Below, in pieces: positions 21,032 to 28,261 of a stretch of DNA of 33,246 bases. The notes under the pieces were generated by a model that made no database searches, had not been told where the DNA came from, and was given only the letters and a program-made list of their open reading frames with translations. Source of the stretch: Acidimicrobiia bacterium (GTDB lineage Bacteria > Actinomycetota > Acidimicrobiia > IMCC26256 > JAMXLJ01); contig JAMXLJ010000072.1 of the NCBI GenBank assembly GCA_024281095.1, positions 1-33,246 on the forward strand, in the 5' to 3' direction. The translations under genes and the position numbers were made by a program. Numbering within the stretch: the stretch's first letter is position 1; every line of letters begins with the position of its first letter.

Positions 21032-21955
21032 GTGGCGAGCGCGCAGGTGCACCGGTTCCATGCCATGGGGACCGACGTCGAGGTCATCGTGGTCGGTGGG
21101 GCCGACGGGGCCGCGATCGGGGCACAGGCGCGCGTCGACGAGTTGGAACGGCGGTGGAGCCGCTTTCTTCCCGACAGTGAGCTGAGCCGGCTCAATGCCG
21201 CCGGCGGGAAGCCCGTGATGGTGTCGCGTCTCACCTTCGAGCTCGTGCGGCGAGCGGTCGACGCATGGCGTGAGACCGAAGGTCGCTTCGACCCGACCGT
21301 CCTCGCCGCGCTCGAAGCAGCCGGCTACGACCGGACCTTCGAGGACGTGCCGCGCGAGATTCCGGTGGAGCCCGGCCCGGCCTCACCGGCGCCGGGATGC
21401 GCCGCGATCGAGCTCGATCCGCTGGTGCGCGCGGTGCGCCTGCCACGGGGCGTGCGTCTCGACCTCGGCGGGATCGGCAAGGGGTTCGCGGCCGATCTCG
21501 TCGCCAACGAGCTCCGTGAGAATGGTGCCGCGGGCGTGTGCGTCAACCTCGGCGGCGACCTCCGGGTGACAGGTGAAGGCCCGGATGGCGCTCCCGCCTG
21601 GGTGGTGGCGGTCGAGGACCCGTCGGGATCCGAACGGTTCGGCAACCTCGTCCTGGTCGAAGGCGGCGTCGCCACCAGCACGCGGCTGCGGCGCTCGTGG
21701 CGACGGGCCGGCCGCGAGCTGCATCATCTGGTCGATCCGGCATCGGGTGCTCCCGCGGCGCGCGGGCTGGCCTCGGTCACGGTGTTGGCCGCCGAAGCGT
21801 GGTGGGCCGAGGTGCTCGCGAAAGCCGCGTTCGTGGCCGGCCCGGCGGACGGTGCTCGGCTCGTCCGCGAACGCGGCGCCACCGGGCTGCTCGTGCACGA
21901 CGACGGGAGAGTCGACGAGCTCGACGGGCTGACGGCGTTCCGGCCCGTCAGCTGA
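21032..21955 (+). CDS. apbE: FAD:protein FMN transferase (ApbE)
   Basis: Flavin transferase that attaches FMN to a Thr of target proteins from FAD, usually outside the membrane. The product is 307 residues. The order of family motifs is seen: FHAMGTDVEVIV, SRFLPDSELSRLNA, EGRFDPTVLAALEAAGYD, then VRLDLGGIGKGFAADLV (the FAD-binding DLGGxxKG), VNLGGDLRVTGE and HHLVDPASGAPA with the metal-site Asp. No signal peptide or lipobox is visible in the first 20 residues, so it may act in the cytoplasm. The start GTG at 21032 (VASAQVHRFHAMGT) is tentative; an ATG at 21062 is the alternative. The substrate protein (for example an NqrC/RnfG-like one) is not in the window. Confidence 0.93.
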   Translation: MASAQVHRFHAMGTDVEVIVVGGADGAAIGAQARVDELERRWSRFLPDSELSRLNAAGGKPVMVSRLTFELVRRAVDAWRETEGRFDPTVLAALEAAGYDRTFEDVPREIPVEPGPASPAPGCAAIELDPLVRAVRLPRGVRLDLGGIGKGFAADLVANELRENGAAGVCVNLGGDLRVTGEGPDGAPAWVVAVEDPSGSERFGNLVLVEGGVATSTRLRRSWRRAGRELHHLVDPASGAPAARGLASVTVLAAEAWWAEVLAKAAFVAGPADGARLVRERGATGLLVHDDGRVDELDGLTAFRPVS

Positions 21956-21970
21956 CGCGACCGCCGGCGT

Positions 21971-22783
21971 CTACGCGCCCATCCCCTGCAGGATGCCGCG
22001 CATCATGGCCTCGTCGCTCGCGTGACGCCACGCGTCCAGCATGCCGACGCTCATCGGGTCGCACCCGTAGCGCAGCGGGCCGTCGTCGTCGAGGATCGCG
22101 TCGACGATCGCGCGTGCTGCGTCGTCCGTCGGAGTCTTCATGTCGCGCGCCATCTTGCTGTTCGCGATCATGCGCTCGGCCATCGGCCGGTACAGCTCGT
22201 GCTCCGCCGCCTTCATCTCGTGCTCGGAGTTGGCGAGCATGTCGGTGTCGATCGGCCCGGGCATGATCTCCACGACACGGATACCGAACGGCGCGAGCTC
22301 GGCGCGTAGCGTCTCGCCGATCGCGCTCACAGCCGCTTTGCTCGCCCGATAGATCGCGTAGAACGGCACCGGCGCGAGGATCGACGACGACGTGACGTTG
22401 CACAGCACTCCCCCGCGTTCGCGAAGACGCGGAATGGCGTGTTTGGTGATCTCCACCAGACCGAACACGTTCGTCTCGAACATGTCGCGCCAGTGTTCGA
22501 TCGGCGTCGACTCGAACGGGAGGTGCGGGCGCTCCACACCCGCATTGTTGACGAGCACCCGCAAACCCTGAGGCATCTCGAACGATCCGACGTCTGTGAC
22601 GTCGAGCCGTTCCACCCGCAAACGCCCGCCACCGGCCTCGGCTTCGCTCGCCAGCGTGGCGCCGTCCGACGGGTCGCGCATCGTCGCGACGACGTCGAAG
22701 CCGCGACGCGCGAGCTCGAGCGCCGTGGCGCGGCCGATCCCGCGGCTCGCGCCAGTCACGAGCGCGGCGCCCTGGACCTTCAT
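21971..22783 (-). CDS. SDR family oxidoreductase
   Basis: Short-chain dehydrogenase/reductase of 270 residues. The NAD(P)-binding TGASRGIG is at about 10-17, NNAG (LVNNAGVERPHL) near 80, and a serine in NVTSSSILA is the likely catalytic Ser. Tyr145 and Lys149 stand in YRASK. The segment RVVEIMPGPIDTDML after the active site is typical of the family. The start ATG at 22783 has GGGGGGACGACG upstream. The gene follows the Rpf-like gene by 28 bp, with a short hairpin (GTCCG-GAA-CGGAC, 22797-22809) between. It converges with apbE. The substrate is unknown. Confidence 0.93.
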   Translation of the reverse strand: MKVQGAALVTGASRGIGRATALELARRGFDVVATMRDPSDGATLASEAEAGGGRLRVERLDVTDVGSFEMPQGLRVLVNNAGVERPHLPFESTPIEHWRDMFETNVFGLVEITKHAIPRLRERGGVLCNVTSSSILAPVPFYAIYRASKAAVSAIGETLRAELAPFGIRVVEIMPGPIDTDMLANSEHEMKAAEHELYRPMAERMIANSKMARDMKTPTDDAARAIVDAILDDDGPLRYGCDPMSVGMLDAWRHASDEAMMRGILQGMGA

Positions 22784-22811
22784 CGTCGTCCCCCCTGTCC
22801 GGAACGGACGC

Positions 22812-23876
22812 TCAGCAGCGTCCGCCCCATGGGCCCTTGCCCTGCCATTGGTACAGCGCCCACGCCATGTCGTCCTGATCGGCGACGGATGCCGCGTTCG
22901 GACGGACGCCGACGAGATCCAGACGGCCGGTGTGGTTCGCTACAGAGTCCCACGTCGACTGGGCGAACTGGTAGGCGCCGTACCACGGGCCGGCGGGATT
23001 CACGACGGTGTAGTCGCCGCTGCTCTCGCGCGCACGGGTGCACACGAGGAACGGATCATCGTGGTGCGAGCCGCCGCCTCCACCGCTCGCGGGGCCGCCG
23101 AGCGGTGGTGTGGCGATCCTGGGCGCCCCGCTCGCCGGCGTCGAGACCGGGCCGCGGCTACGGGGTGGCGACGCCGCGGCCTGCTGCGTGGTTCGTGCGG
23201 TCGCGGCCGCCTGCGCGTCTCCGAGCGCCTTCTTTGCCGACGCCAGCTGCGCGTCCATCGCCGCCTGCGCTGTGTGCAACGACGCCAATGCCTGCTGTTG
23301 CCGACTCTGGTCCGCGCTCAGCTGCTTGCGGCGTGAGCGAAGGACCTCGTTCTGCCGCGCGAGCTCGTTGAACACGTTGTTGTCGCGCGCGCTCGCGGCT
23401 GCGACGAGACGATCACGGCGCGCGCTGTCCAGCGGATCGCCGCCGTCGAGGAATTCGATGACCGAGGTGCCGCCGGTCTCGTACAACTGACGCGCTCGTT
23501 CCGCCACACGCGCGCGCAACCCCGACGCGTTCGCTTCGTCGTCACGAAGGCGTGATTCGAGATCCGCGATCTGGAGCCGCAGTCGCGCACCACGGTCCAA
23601 CGCGTCGAAGTACCGCGATGCGAGGGCGTCCGCCTGCTGGCGCACCGCGGCGACATGAGCCGTCGCCGCGGCGACCGGGTCGGTGGATGTCGCGGCGCGG
23701 TGCGCGCTCGAAGCCGCTCCTGCCGCAATGGGAGCGGCGAGCACCCAAGCGACGAGGATCGCAACCGTGGCCATGGCGCGGCGGGGGCTCGGGGGCAGGA
23801 GGTCCTCCTCGTCCTGCGGTCGGGCACGGCGCGGCCCGCAGTCGGACGAACGGCTCGATGCAGTGAGGCTACCCAA
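22812..23876 (-). CDS. Secreted coiled-coil protein with Rpf-like lysozyme domain
   Basis: Product of up to 354 residues. A Sec-type signal follows RR (MATVAILVAWVLAAPIAAGA, near 35-54). A long coiled coil rich in A, R, L and Q runs to about 230, then a low-complexity linker (PPRSRGPVSTPASGAPRI) and a C-terminal domain. That domain has CTRARESSGDYTVVNPAGP, QFAQSTWDSVANHTG and the final WQGKGPWGGRC. It matches resuscitation-promoting-factor/transglycosylase domains; Glu284 is the likely catalytic residue, and cysteines at both ends could pair. The start is uncertain: TTG 23876 overlaps the MFS gene by 8 bp, while ATG 23774 lacks the positive n-region. It probably remodels peptidoglycan. Confidence 0.85.
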   Translation of the reverse strand: MGSLTASSRSSDCGPRRARPQDEEDLLPPSPRRAMATVAILVAWVLAAPIAAGAASSAHRAATSTDPVAAATAHVAAVRQQADALASRYFDALDRGARLRLQIADLESRLRDDEANASGLRARVAERARQLYETGGTSVIEFLDGGDPLDSARRDRLVAAASARDNNVFNELARQNEVLRSRRKQLSADQSRQQQALASLHTAQAAMDAQLASAKKALGDAQAAATARTTQQAAASPPRSRGPVSTPASGAPRIATPPLGGPASGGGGGSHHDDPFLVCTRARESSGDYTVVNPAGPWYGAYQFAQSTWDSVANHTGRLDLVGVRPNAASVADQDDMAWALYQWQGKGPWGGRC

Positions 23877-25179
23877 GCACAGGCTCGGCGCTCACGCCGG
23901 ACGGGTGCAGACGACCGAGATCCAGCCAGAACACCAGGCAGAGAGCCACAACCGCGCCCGCAAGCATGACCGCGGTGATGCTCGTGACCCGCACTGCGTA
24001 CCCGCCTGCGAGCACACCCAATGGCACCGTGCCGCCGAATGCCATGGTCCACAACGCCATGATCCGGCCCCGCACCTCGTCGCGCAGATGATCCTGCAAA
24101 AGGGTCGAGAGTGACGTGATCACGACGAAATAGGCGTAACCGAGCGCAATCGCGATCGGATATGCCGCGCCTTGTACGCGCACCAGTGCGAAGAGCGCGA
24201 GCAGGATGGTGAACGCACTCAACCCGATGCGCACGCTCCGAGTCTTCGAGCGCGTCACCAAGATCGTCCCGACGCTGACTGCGCCTGCGGCTGCGCCGAG
24301 CCCGAAGCCCGCGTACAACAGCCCGTACTCCACACTCTTGGCGCTGATGCCGAAGTTCTTCTCGGCGATTGCGGGCATCAGTCCCACGAAGGTGAGCGAG
24401 AAGAACGAGAACACCGTCATGCCGACGAGAATGCGGCGCACGAACTCGTCATGGCCTGCGATGCGGAAGCCCGACATCAACCGGGCGAACCCGCGTTCCT
24501 CGATGACGGTCCGTTTGGGTCTCTCGTAACGCGCGAGCAACAGACCCGCGACCGCGAACAGGTAGGTGCCCGCATTGATCGCGAAGACCGCGGCCGCCCC
24601 GGTTCCCGAATAGATCAGCGCCCCGATCGCGGGCCCGATCACACGTGACAGGTTCATCTGAACGCTCTGCAACGACACGGCCCCGGGCAGGTCCCGCCGC
24701 GGGACGAGTGTCGGGAGGATCGCGGACAGTGCGGGGGCGCTCAGCGCGTTGCCGATGCCGATCACGAGCACGCATCCCACGATGGCGCCGCGTGACGGAT
24801 GGGGCGCGGCAACGAGTACAGCGAGCACGAGCGAGAACACGAGTTGCTCCAGCTGCATCCAGATGAGGAGACGGCGCCGATCGACGAGGTCGGCGAGCAC
24901 GCCGCCCACGGTCGCGAGGAACAGCAGCGGACCCAGTTGTGCGAAGAACAGGATGCCGACGAACCCGGTGCTGTGCGTGAGTTGGTAGCCGTACGCACCG
25001 AGGAGCACGTTCTGCATCCAGGTGCCGATGTTCGACGCGAACGTGCCGCCCCACACGATGCGGAAGTCGCGATGACGCAGCGCGGCGCGCGCACCGCCGG
25101 GGGCCAGGCTCTGGTCGCCGTCGACGAGCGCGTCCGTCGCGTCTTCGACGCCGGTATGGCGCGCTTCGTCCACCCCCAT
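23869..25179 (-). CDS. MFS transporter (EntS-like exporter)
   Basis: Major facilitator protein of 436 residues with about twelve membrane segments. It opens with ALRHRDFRIVWGGTFASNIG, then TWMQNVLLGAYGYQLTHST and a conserved loop ADLVDRRRLLIWMQL. These features match the EntS/transmembrane-secretion-effector MFS group, known for siderophore or drug export. The central cytoplasmic loop (ARYERPKRTVIEERGFARLM) divides the two halves. The start is ATG at 25179, chosen because TAACGT (-10, minus strand 25187-25192) is 7 nt upstream; GTG at 25185 is in frame but lies in the spacer. The stop is 8 bp inside the longest form of the Rpf-like gene. Confidence 0.92.
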   Translation of the reverse strand: MGVDEARHTGVEDATDALVDGDQSLAPGGARAALRHRDFRIVWGGTFASNIGTWMQNVLLGAYGYQLTHSTGFVGILFFAQLGPLLFLATVGGVLADLVDRRRLLIWMQLEQLVFSLVLAVLVAAPHPSRGAIVGCVLVIGIGNALSAPALSAILPTLVPRRDLPGAVSLQSVQMNLSRVIGPAIGALIYSGTGAAAVFAINAGTYLFAVAGLLLARYERPKRTVIEERGFARLMSGFRIAGHDEFVRRILVGMTVFSFFSLTFVGLMPAIAEKNFGISAKSVEYGLLYAGFGLGAAAGAVSVGTILVTRSKTRSVRIGLSAFTILLALFALVRVQGAAYPIAIALGYAYFVVITSLSTLLQDHLRDEVRGRIMALWTMAFGGTVPLGVLAGGYAVRVTSITAVMLAGAVVALCLVFWLDLGRLHPSGVSAEPVLG

Positions 25180-25186
25180 GCCCACG

Positions 25187-25192
25187 ACGTTA
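25187..25192 (-). promoter_or_regulatory. Leaderless -10 element for MFS gene
   Basis: TAACGT on the minus strand, 7 nt before the ATG at 25179. It implies that the MFS gene has its own promoter in the 30-bp gap after the Pro/Thr-rich gene. Confidence 0.5.
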
Positions 25193-25209
25193 GATGTGCA
25201 CCGCCGCGC

Positions 25210-25950
25210 CTACGTGATCGGCGTGGTGATCGGAAGTGTCGTCGCCGTGGTCGTGGTCGTCGTGGGCGGCTGCGTCGTGGTGGTCGGCGGTTGCGTCGTG
25301 GTGGTCGGCGGCTGCGTGGTGGTCGGCGGTTGCGTCGTGGTGGTCGGCGGTTGCGTCGTGGTCGTGGTCGGCGGTTGCGTCGTCGTGGTGGTCGGCGGTT
25401 GCGTGGTGGTCGTCGTGGGCGGCAGCGTCGTGGTCGTCGTGGGCGGCAGCGTCGACGGCGGCGGCAGGGACGGCGGCGGCGGTGGCAGCGTGCCGGGCAG
25501 CGGCTGGAACGACCCCGGGAACGTGGTCGTGGTCGTCGGGCCGGCGCCGGCCGGGATGATGGGCGTGCTCGCCGGCGGCGGCTGCAGCGTGGATGGCAGG
25601 TTCGTGGTGAAGCCCAACGGCGACAGCACGGATGCGAAGAGACCCTGGAGCTGTTGCGTCACCGTGCCGGCGGGAGCCGGGGGTGCCACCACCGCCGCGG
25701 GCGACGCGGGCGAGCCGGACGAGCTCGACCCGGCCCCCGAGGTCGTGCTGCGGCGCGGTTGGCTGTGTGCGGAGGCGTTGATCTCCGGGCCTTTGGCGCT
25801 GGCCGTGGAGCCGGAGCTTCCCGGGCGGAGGAACGCGACGAGCGACACGACCGCGAAGACGATTCCCGCCACGAGCATCGTGGCGAGCATCTGCTCCTCA
25901 GTCGTGCGCGCGCGCAACTTCTTGAGGTTCAGGTTCGGGACCCGCCCCAT
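25210..25950 (-). CDS. Membrane-anchored protein with Pro/Thr-repeat tail
   Basis: Product of 246 residues. A short basic N-terminus (GRVPNLNLKKLRARTTEEQ) precedes one membrane segment (MLATMLVAGIVFAVVSLVAFL), with the rest probably outside. The region from about 46 to 150 is low-complexity (Ser, Ala, Pro, Gly). It continues with TQQLQGLFASVLSPLGFTTN, the only part that looks ordered. From about 165 the chain is a run of Q/L-PP-T(3-6) units. The protein resembles cell-wall spanning mucin-like tails and lacks a sorting signal; a glycosylated surface spacer is a guess. The start ATG at 25950 has GGAGGG about 9 nt upstream. It stands 30 bp upstream of the MFS gene. Confidence 0.8.
   Translation of the reverse strand: MGRVPNLNLKKLRARTTEEQMLATMLVAGIVFAVVSLVAFLRPGSSGSTASAKGPEINASAHSQPRRSTTSGAGSSSSGSPASPAAVVAPPAPAGTVTQQLQGLFASVLSPLGFTTNLPSTLQPPPASTPIIPAGAGPTTTTTFPGSFQPLPGTLPPPPPSLPPPSTLPPTTTTTLPPTTTTTQPPTTTTTQPPTTTTTQPPTTTTQPPTTTQPPTTTTQPPTTTTQPPTTTTTTATTLPITTPIT
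25249..25450. repeat. In-frame minisatellite of 18-24 nt units
   Basis: Near-identical units based on TGCGTCGTGGTGGTCGGCGGT (plus strand) follow each other with lengths 21, 21, 18, 21, 24, 24, 24 and 24 nt from 25271 to 25447, after an earlier partial unit. All differ by multiples of 3, so the frame of the Pro/Thr-rich gene is kept. The variation changes the number of Thr residues per PP unit. Confidence 0.9.
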
Positions 25951-26039
25951 CAGCCTCTGCCCTCCGCCGACCAGTGTGCCAGCCGAAACGACCGGCTGCG
26001 AGTTTTCGCGGCGGTTTCTGCCGGAAAGGGGTGAGGTTG

Positions 26040-26055
26040 CCCCGGCGCGCCGGGG
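26040..26055 (-). terminator. Perfect GC hairpin after SnoaL/amidohydrolase pair
   Basis: CCCCGGCGCGCCGGGG is a 16-bp perfect palindrome lying 26 bp downstream of the SnoaL-like gene stop on the minus strand, between it and the Pro/Thr-rich gene. With no T-run it may terminate by Rho or serve as a 3'-end barrier. Confidence 0.5.
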
Positions 26056-26081
26056 TAGCGGCGGGGGCGCCGGACCGGGCC

Positions 26082-26471
26082 TCAGCCGGCTGCGGGTGAG
26101 AGCTGGCTCATGAACTGGTTGAGGTCGAAGTAGTCACGCCAGGCGGCGATCCGGCCGTCCTTCAGCTCGAACACACCGGCGACCGGCAGCTCCACGGTGA
26201 CCGCCGGCATGGTGAACACGTCGACTCGCTCGGTGAACACGAGCGGACCGTCCGACACCGCCGCGAGGATCCGGAACTCGATGTGCTCCGCTCCCCCGGC
26301 GAACCCCTCGATCGTGGCCCGGATCGCGTCGCGGCCCGTCACCGGCGCGATCGGCATGTTGTGGTACACCGCGTCGTCGGTGAAGAAGGTCATGAGCGTG
26401 TCGACGTCGAGATCGCTCCACGCCTCACAGAACCGGCGCACGACGTCGATCGGAGCGGTGGTGTCGGTCAC
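26082..26471 (-). CDS. SnoaL / limonene-epoxide hydrolase-like protein
   Basis: NTF2-fold protein of 129 residues. It opens with TAPIDVVRRFCEAWSDLDVDTLMTFF, then TDDAVYHNMPIAPVTGRDAI, the helix-strand layout of SnoaL and limonene-1,2-epoxide hydrolases. The middle VFTERVDVF and the end GVFELKDGRIAAWRDYFDL are family motifs. Whether it is an epoxide hydrolase, an isomerase or a binding protein is open; the Asp/Arg pair near the end fits hydrolase-type members. The start is GTG at 26471 with GGGGAG about 8 nt upstream. It begins 17 bp after the amidohydrolase stop, so the two probably form an operon. Confidence 0.88.
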   Translation of the reverse strand: MTDTTAPIDVVRRFCEAWSDLDVDTLMTFFTDDAVYHNMPIAPVTGRDAIRATIEGFAGGAEHIEFRILAAVSDGPLVFTERVDVFTMPAVTVELPVAGVFELKDGRIAAWRDYFDLNQFMSQLSPAAG

Positions 26472-26488
26472 GGATGTTCTCCCCGGGG

Positions 26489-27676
26489 TCAGGCGGGCCG
26501 GAGCTCGTTGAGCGCGGCTGTGTTGTCGTGCAGGATCAGGCGCCGCGTCGCGTCGTCGAAGTCCTTCAACTCGCGCTCGTAGTCGCGCGGCATCGGCATG
26601 CCCTCGATGTGGGGCCAGTCCGACCCGAAGATCACGCGGTCCGGCCCCATGAGGTCGACGACCTCGTAGGGATCGTCCTCCCAGAACGGATTGATCCACA
26701 CGTGCCGGCGGAACGTCTCGACGGGGTCCTCGGCGAAGTAGCCCGGGAGCTTGCGCGACGTCGACCGGAGCTTTCGGAACAGGTCCGGGAGGAACTCCGA
26801 GCCGTTCTCGACCGACGCGATCCGAAGGTTCGGGAAGCGGGCGAACAAGCGGTCGAAGACGAGCGACGCGAGGAAGTCGTAGATCGCCCGTTCGATGTTC
26901 AGCATCTTGATCGACGGGCGCCCGGCGCCCTCGAACGTCGCGGCGAAGCCGTCCTTCGCGTACCCCTGGGACGAGTAACCACTGTCACCCGCGTGAACGA
27001 CCACGGTGATCCCCGCTTCGTTCGCCCGCGCCCAGAACGGGTCGAAGAGCTCGTCGGCCGGCGGCCGCTGTCCGAGCACCGTCGTCGGCGCGGCAGGACG
27101 CATGCAGACGATGCGGGCGCCGCGGTCGAGCGCCCATTCCAGCTCGCGGACCGCGCCGTCGACGTCCGCGAGCGAGATGTAGGGCGCCGCGAAGATGCGG
27201 TCCTCGTACGCGACCCCCCAGTCCTCCTGAAGCCATTCGTTGAACGCTCGGAACGTGATCATGACCGCTTCGGGATCGTCCTTCAGTAGTTCCTCGTAGA
27301 GCACGCCGAGCGTCGGGAAGAGCCACAACTGCTCGACACCTTGTTGGTCCATCACGGCAACACGCGTCTCGCGGTCGCGGTACTCCGGACGGATGCGCTC
27401 GCGCTCGCGGAGGAACTCGAGCGGGCTGCGGGCGTCGGGGTTCCCGCGGAAGTAGTCGTGAAGGGCGCCGGGCTTGGCCACGGGGTCGAACGTCGGGTTC
27501 ACCACGGCACGCGAGACCCGCCCGCCGACCACGTGATACCTGCGCCCGTCGATCTCGGCCCACTGCACCGTGCGCGGTCCGAGCTTCGGATCGAGGTGAC
27601 GGGTGAAGGCGTCGACCGCCTCGTAGTAGTGGTTGTCGGCGTCGAACACCGCGAATCCCGACCCGTCGCCTCGCAT
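26489..27676 (-). CDS. Amidohydrolase family protein
   Basis: Metal-dependent hydrolase/decarboxylase-like TIM barrel of 395 residues. It opens with VFDADNHYYEAVDAF, where DxDNHY replaces the usual HxH of the ACMS-decarboxylase/amidohydrolase-2 group. Later blocks include GITVVVHAGDSGY (metal His), PNLRIASVENGSEFLPDLF, VWINPFWEDD and VIFGSDWPHIEGMP with the metal-binding Asp. The overall layout matches actinobacterial amidohydrolases seen in aromatic and steroid breakdown; no substrate can be named. The ATG at 27676 has GGAGG 5 nt upstream. The same frame stays open further upstream, but only as a shadow of the divergent cupin gene. It is divergent from the cupin gene. Confidence 0.93.
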   Translation of the reverse strand: MRGDGSGFAVFDADNHYYEAVDAFTRHLDPKLGPRTVQWAEIDGRRYHVVGGRVSRAVVNPTFDPVAKPGALHDYFRGNPDARSPLEFLRERERIRPEYRDRETRVAVMDQQGVEQLWLFPTLGVLYEELLKDDPEAVMITFRAFNEWLQEDWGVAYEDRIFAAPYISLADVDGAVRELEWALDRGARIVCMRPAAPTTVLGQRPPADELFDPFWARANEAGITVVVHAGDSGYSSQGYAKDGFAATFEGAGRPSIKMLNIERAIYDFLASLVFDRLFARFPNLRIASVENGSEFLPDLFRKLRSTSRKLPGYFAEDPVETFRRHVWINPFWEDDPYEVVDLMGPDRVIFGSDWPHIEGMPMPRDYERELKDFDDATRRLILHDNTAALNELRPA

Positions 27677-27733
27677 GTGTGCCTCCGTGGCGGCCCGCTG
27701 TCGACGGGCACAGAATCGTTGCGTGTCCCGACC

Positions 27734-27739
27734 AGCGTA
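27734..27739 (-). promoter_or_regulatory. -10 element for amidohydrolase operon
   Basis: TACGCT on the minus strand, inside the 9-mer CGTACGCTG shared with the divergent promoter. The transcript leader would be about 50 nt and contains the ribosome-binding site. Confidence 0.4.
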
Positions 27740-27792
27740 CGGCGTGGTGACGCGTCCGAGCCGGGTAGGCGCCGTCCGTCCCGTCGCGGTCG

Positions 27793-27798
27793 TACGCT
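27793..27798 (+). promoter_or_regulatory. -10 element for cupin operon
   Basis: TACGCT within CGTACGCTG (27791-27799), the exact inverse of the copy at 27733-27741. It gives a leader of about 22 nt with the GGAGAGGAGGG ribosome-binding site before the ATG at 27827. Confidence 0.45.
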
Positions 27799-27826
27799 GC
27801 TGCCAACCCCGGAGAGGAGGGCACGG

Positions 27827-28216
27827 ATGGACGTGCGGTCGATCGAGGACGCAGCCCCGGTGGTCGAGCACAACGGGACGGTCCCGGTGTGGTGGCTCGT
27901 CAGCCCGCGAGAGATGAAGGAAATCACCGACGGCGGGTATCTCGAGCTCGCGAATGAGTTCGAGGTACCGGGTGGTTCCGCGGTATATCCGCATTCGCAC
28001 CCGACCCATGAGTTCTATTACGTGACCTCGGGACGCGGAATGATGACCATCGGAGGCGAGGAGCGGGAGATCGCCCAGGGCGACCTCGTCTACATTCCGC
28101 CCGACGCAGTCCACAGCCTGAAGCCGATCAGCGAGCATGCGCCGATCCACTGCTTCTGTTTCGCGGTCGGCGTCAAGGACGCTCCGCCCATCGACTACAC
28201 GCACCACGACGACTGA
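27827..28216 (+). CDS. Cupin domain protein
   Basis: Single cupin barrel of 129 residues. The first motif is HSHPTHEFYYVTSGRGMM, which supplies His, His and Glu, and the second is GDLVYIPPDAVHSLKP with the last His. Such a set usually binds Mn, Fe or Zn. Single-domain cupins can be dioxygenases, isomerases or sensors, so the reaction is open. The start ATG at 27827 has a strong GGAGAGGAGGG. It is divergent from the amidohydrolase, and the shared regulatory region may couple the two. The glycosyltransferase follows after 41 bp and may be cotranscribed. Confidence 0.9.
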   Translation: MDVRSIEDAAPVVEHNGTVPVWWLVSPREMKEITDGGYLELANEFEVPGGSAVYPHSHPTHEFYYVTSGRGMMTIGGEEREIAQGDLVYIPPDAVHSLKPISEHAPIHCFCFAVGVKDAPPIDYTHHDD

Positions 28217-28240
28217 GCAGCGGAGAACAGCGGCGGAGAC

Positions 28241-28261
28241 ATGACGGATTCTCGCCGATGA
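28241..28261 (+). other. 6-codon upstream ORF before glycosyltransferase
   Basis: ATG at 28241 reads MTDSRR and ends in a TGA that overlaps the glycosyltransferase start as ATGA. GGAG lies only 2 nt before the small ORF, closer than ideal. It may couple translation or be chance. Confidence 0.3.

Noticed and set aside
25249-25450. CRISPR-like array
   Set aside because: The repeats follow one another with no unique spacers and keep a reading frame, so it is a coding minisatellite.
24799-26034. 411-codon plus-strand frame with Gly/Arg repeats over the MFS and Pro/Thr genes
   Set aside because: The repeats are the other-frame reading of the Pro/Thr minisatellite; no start or domain supports it.
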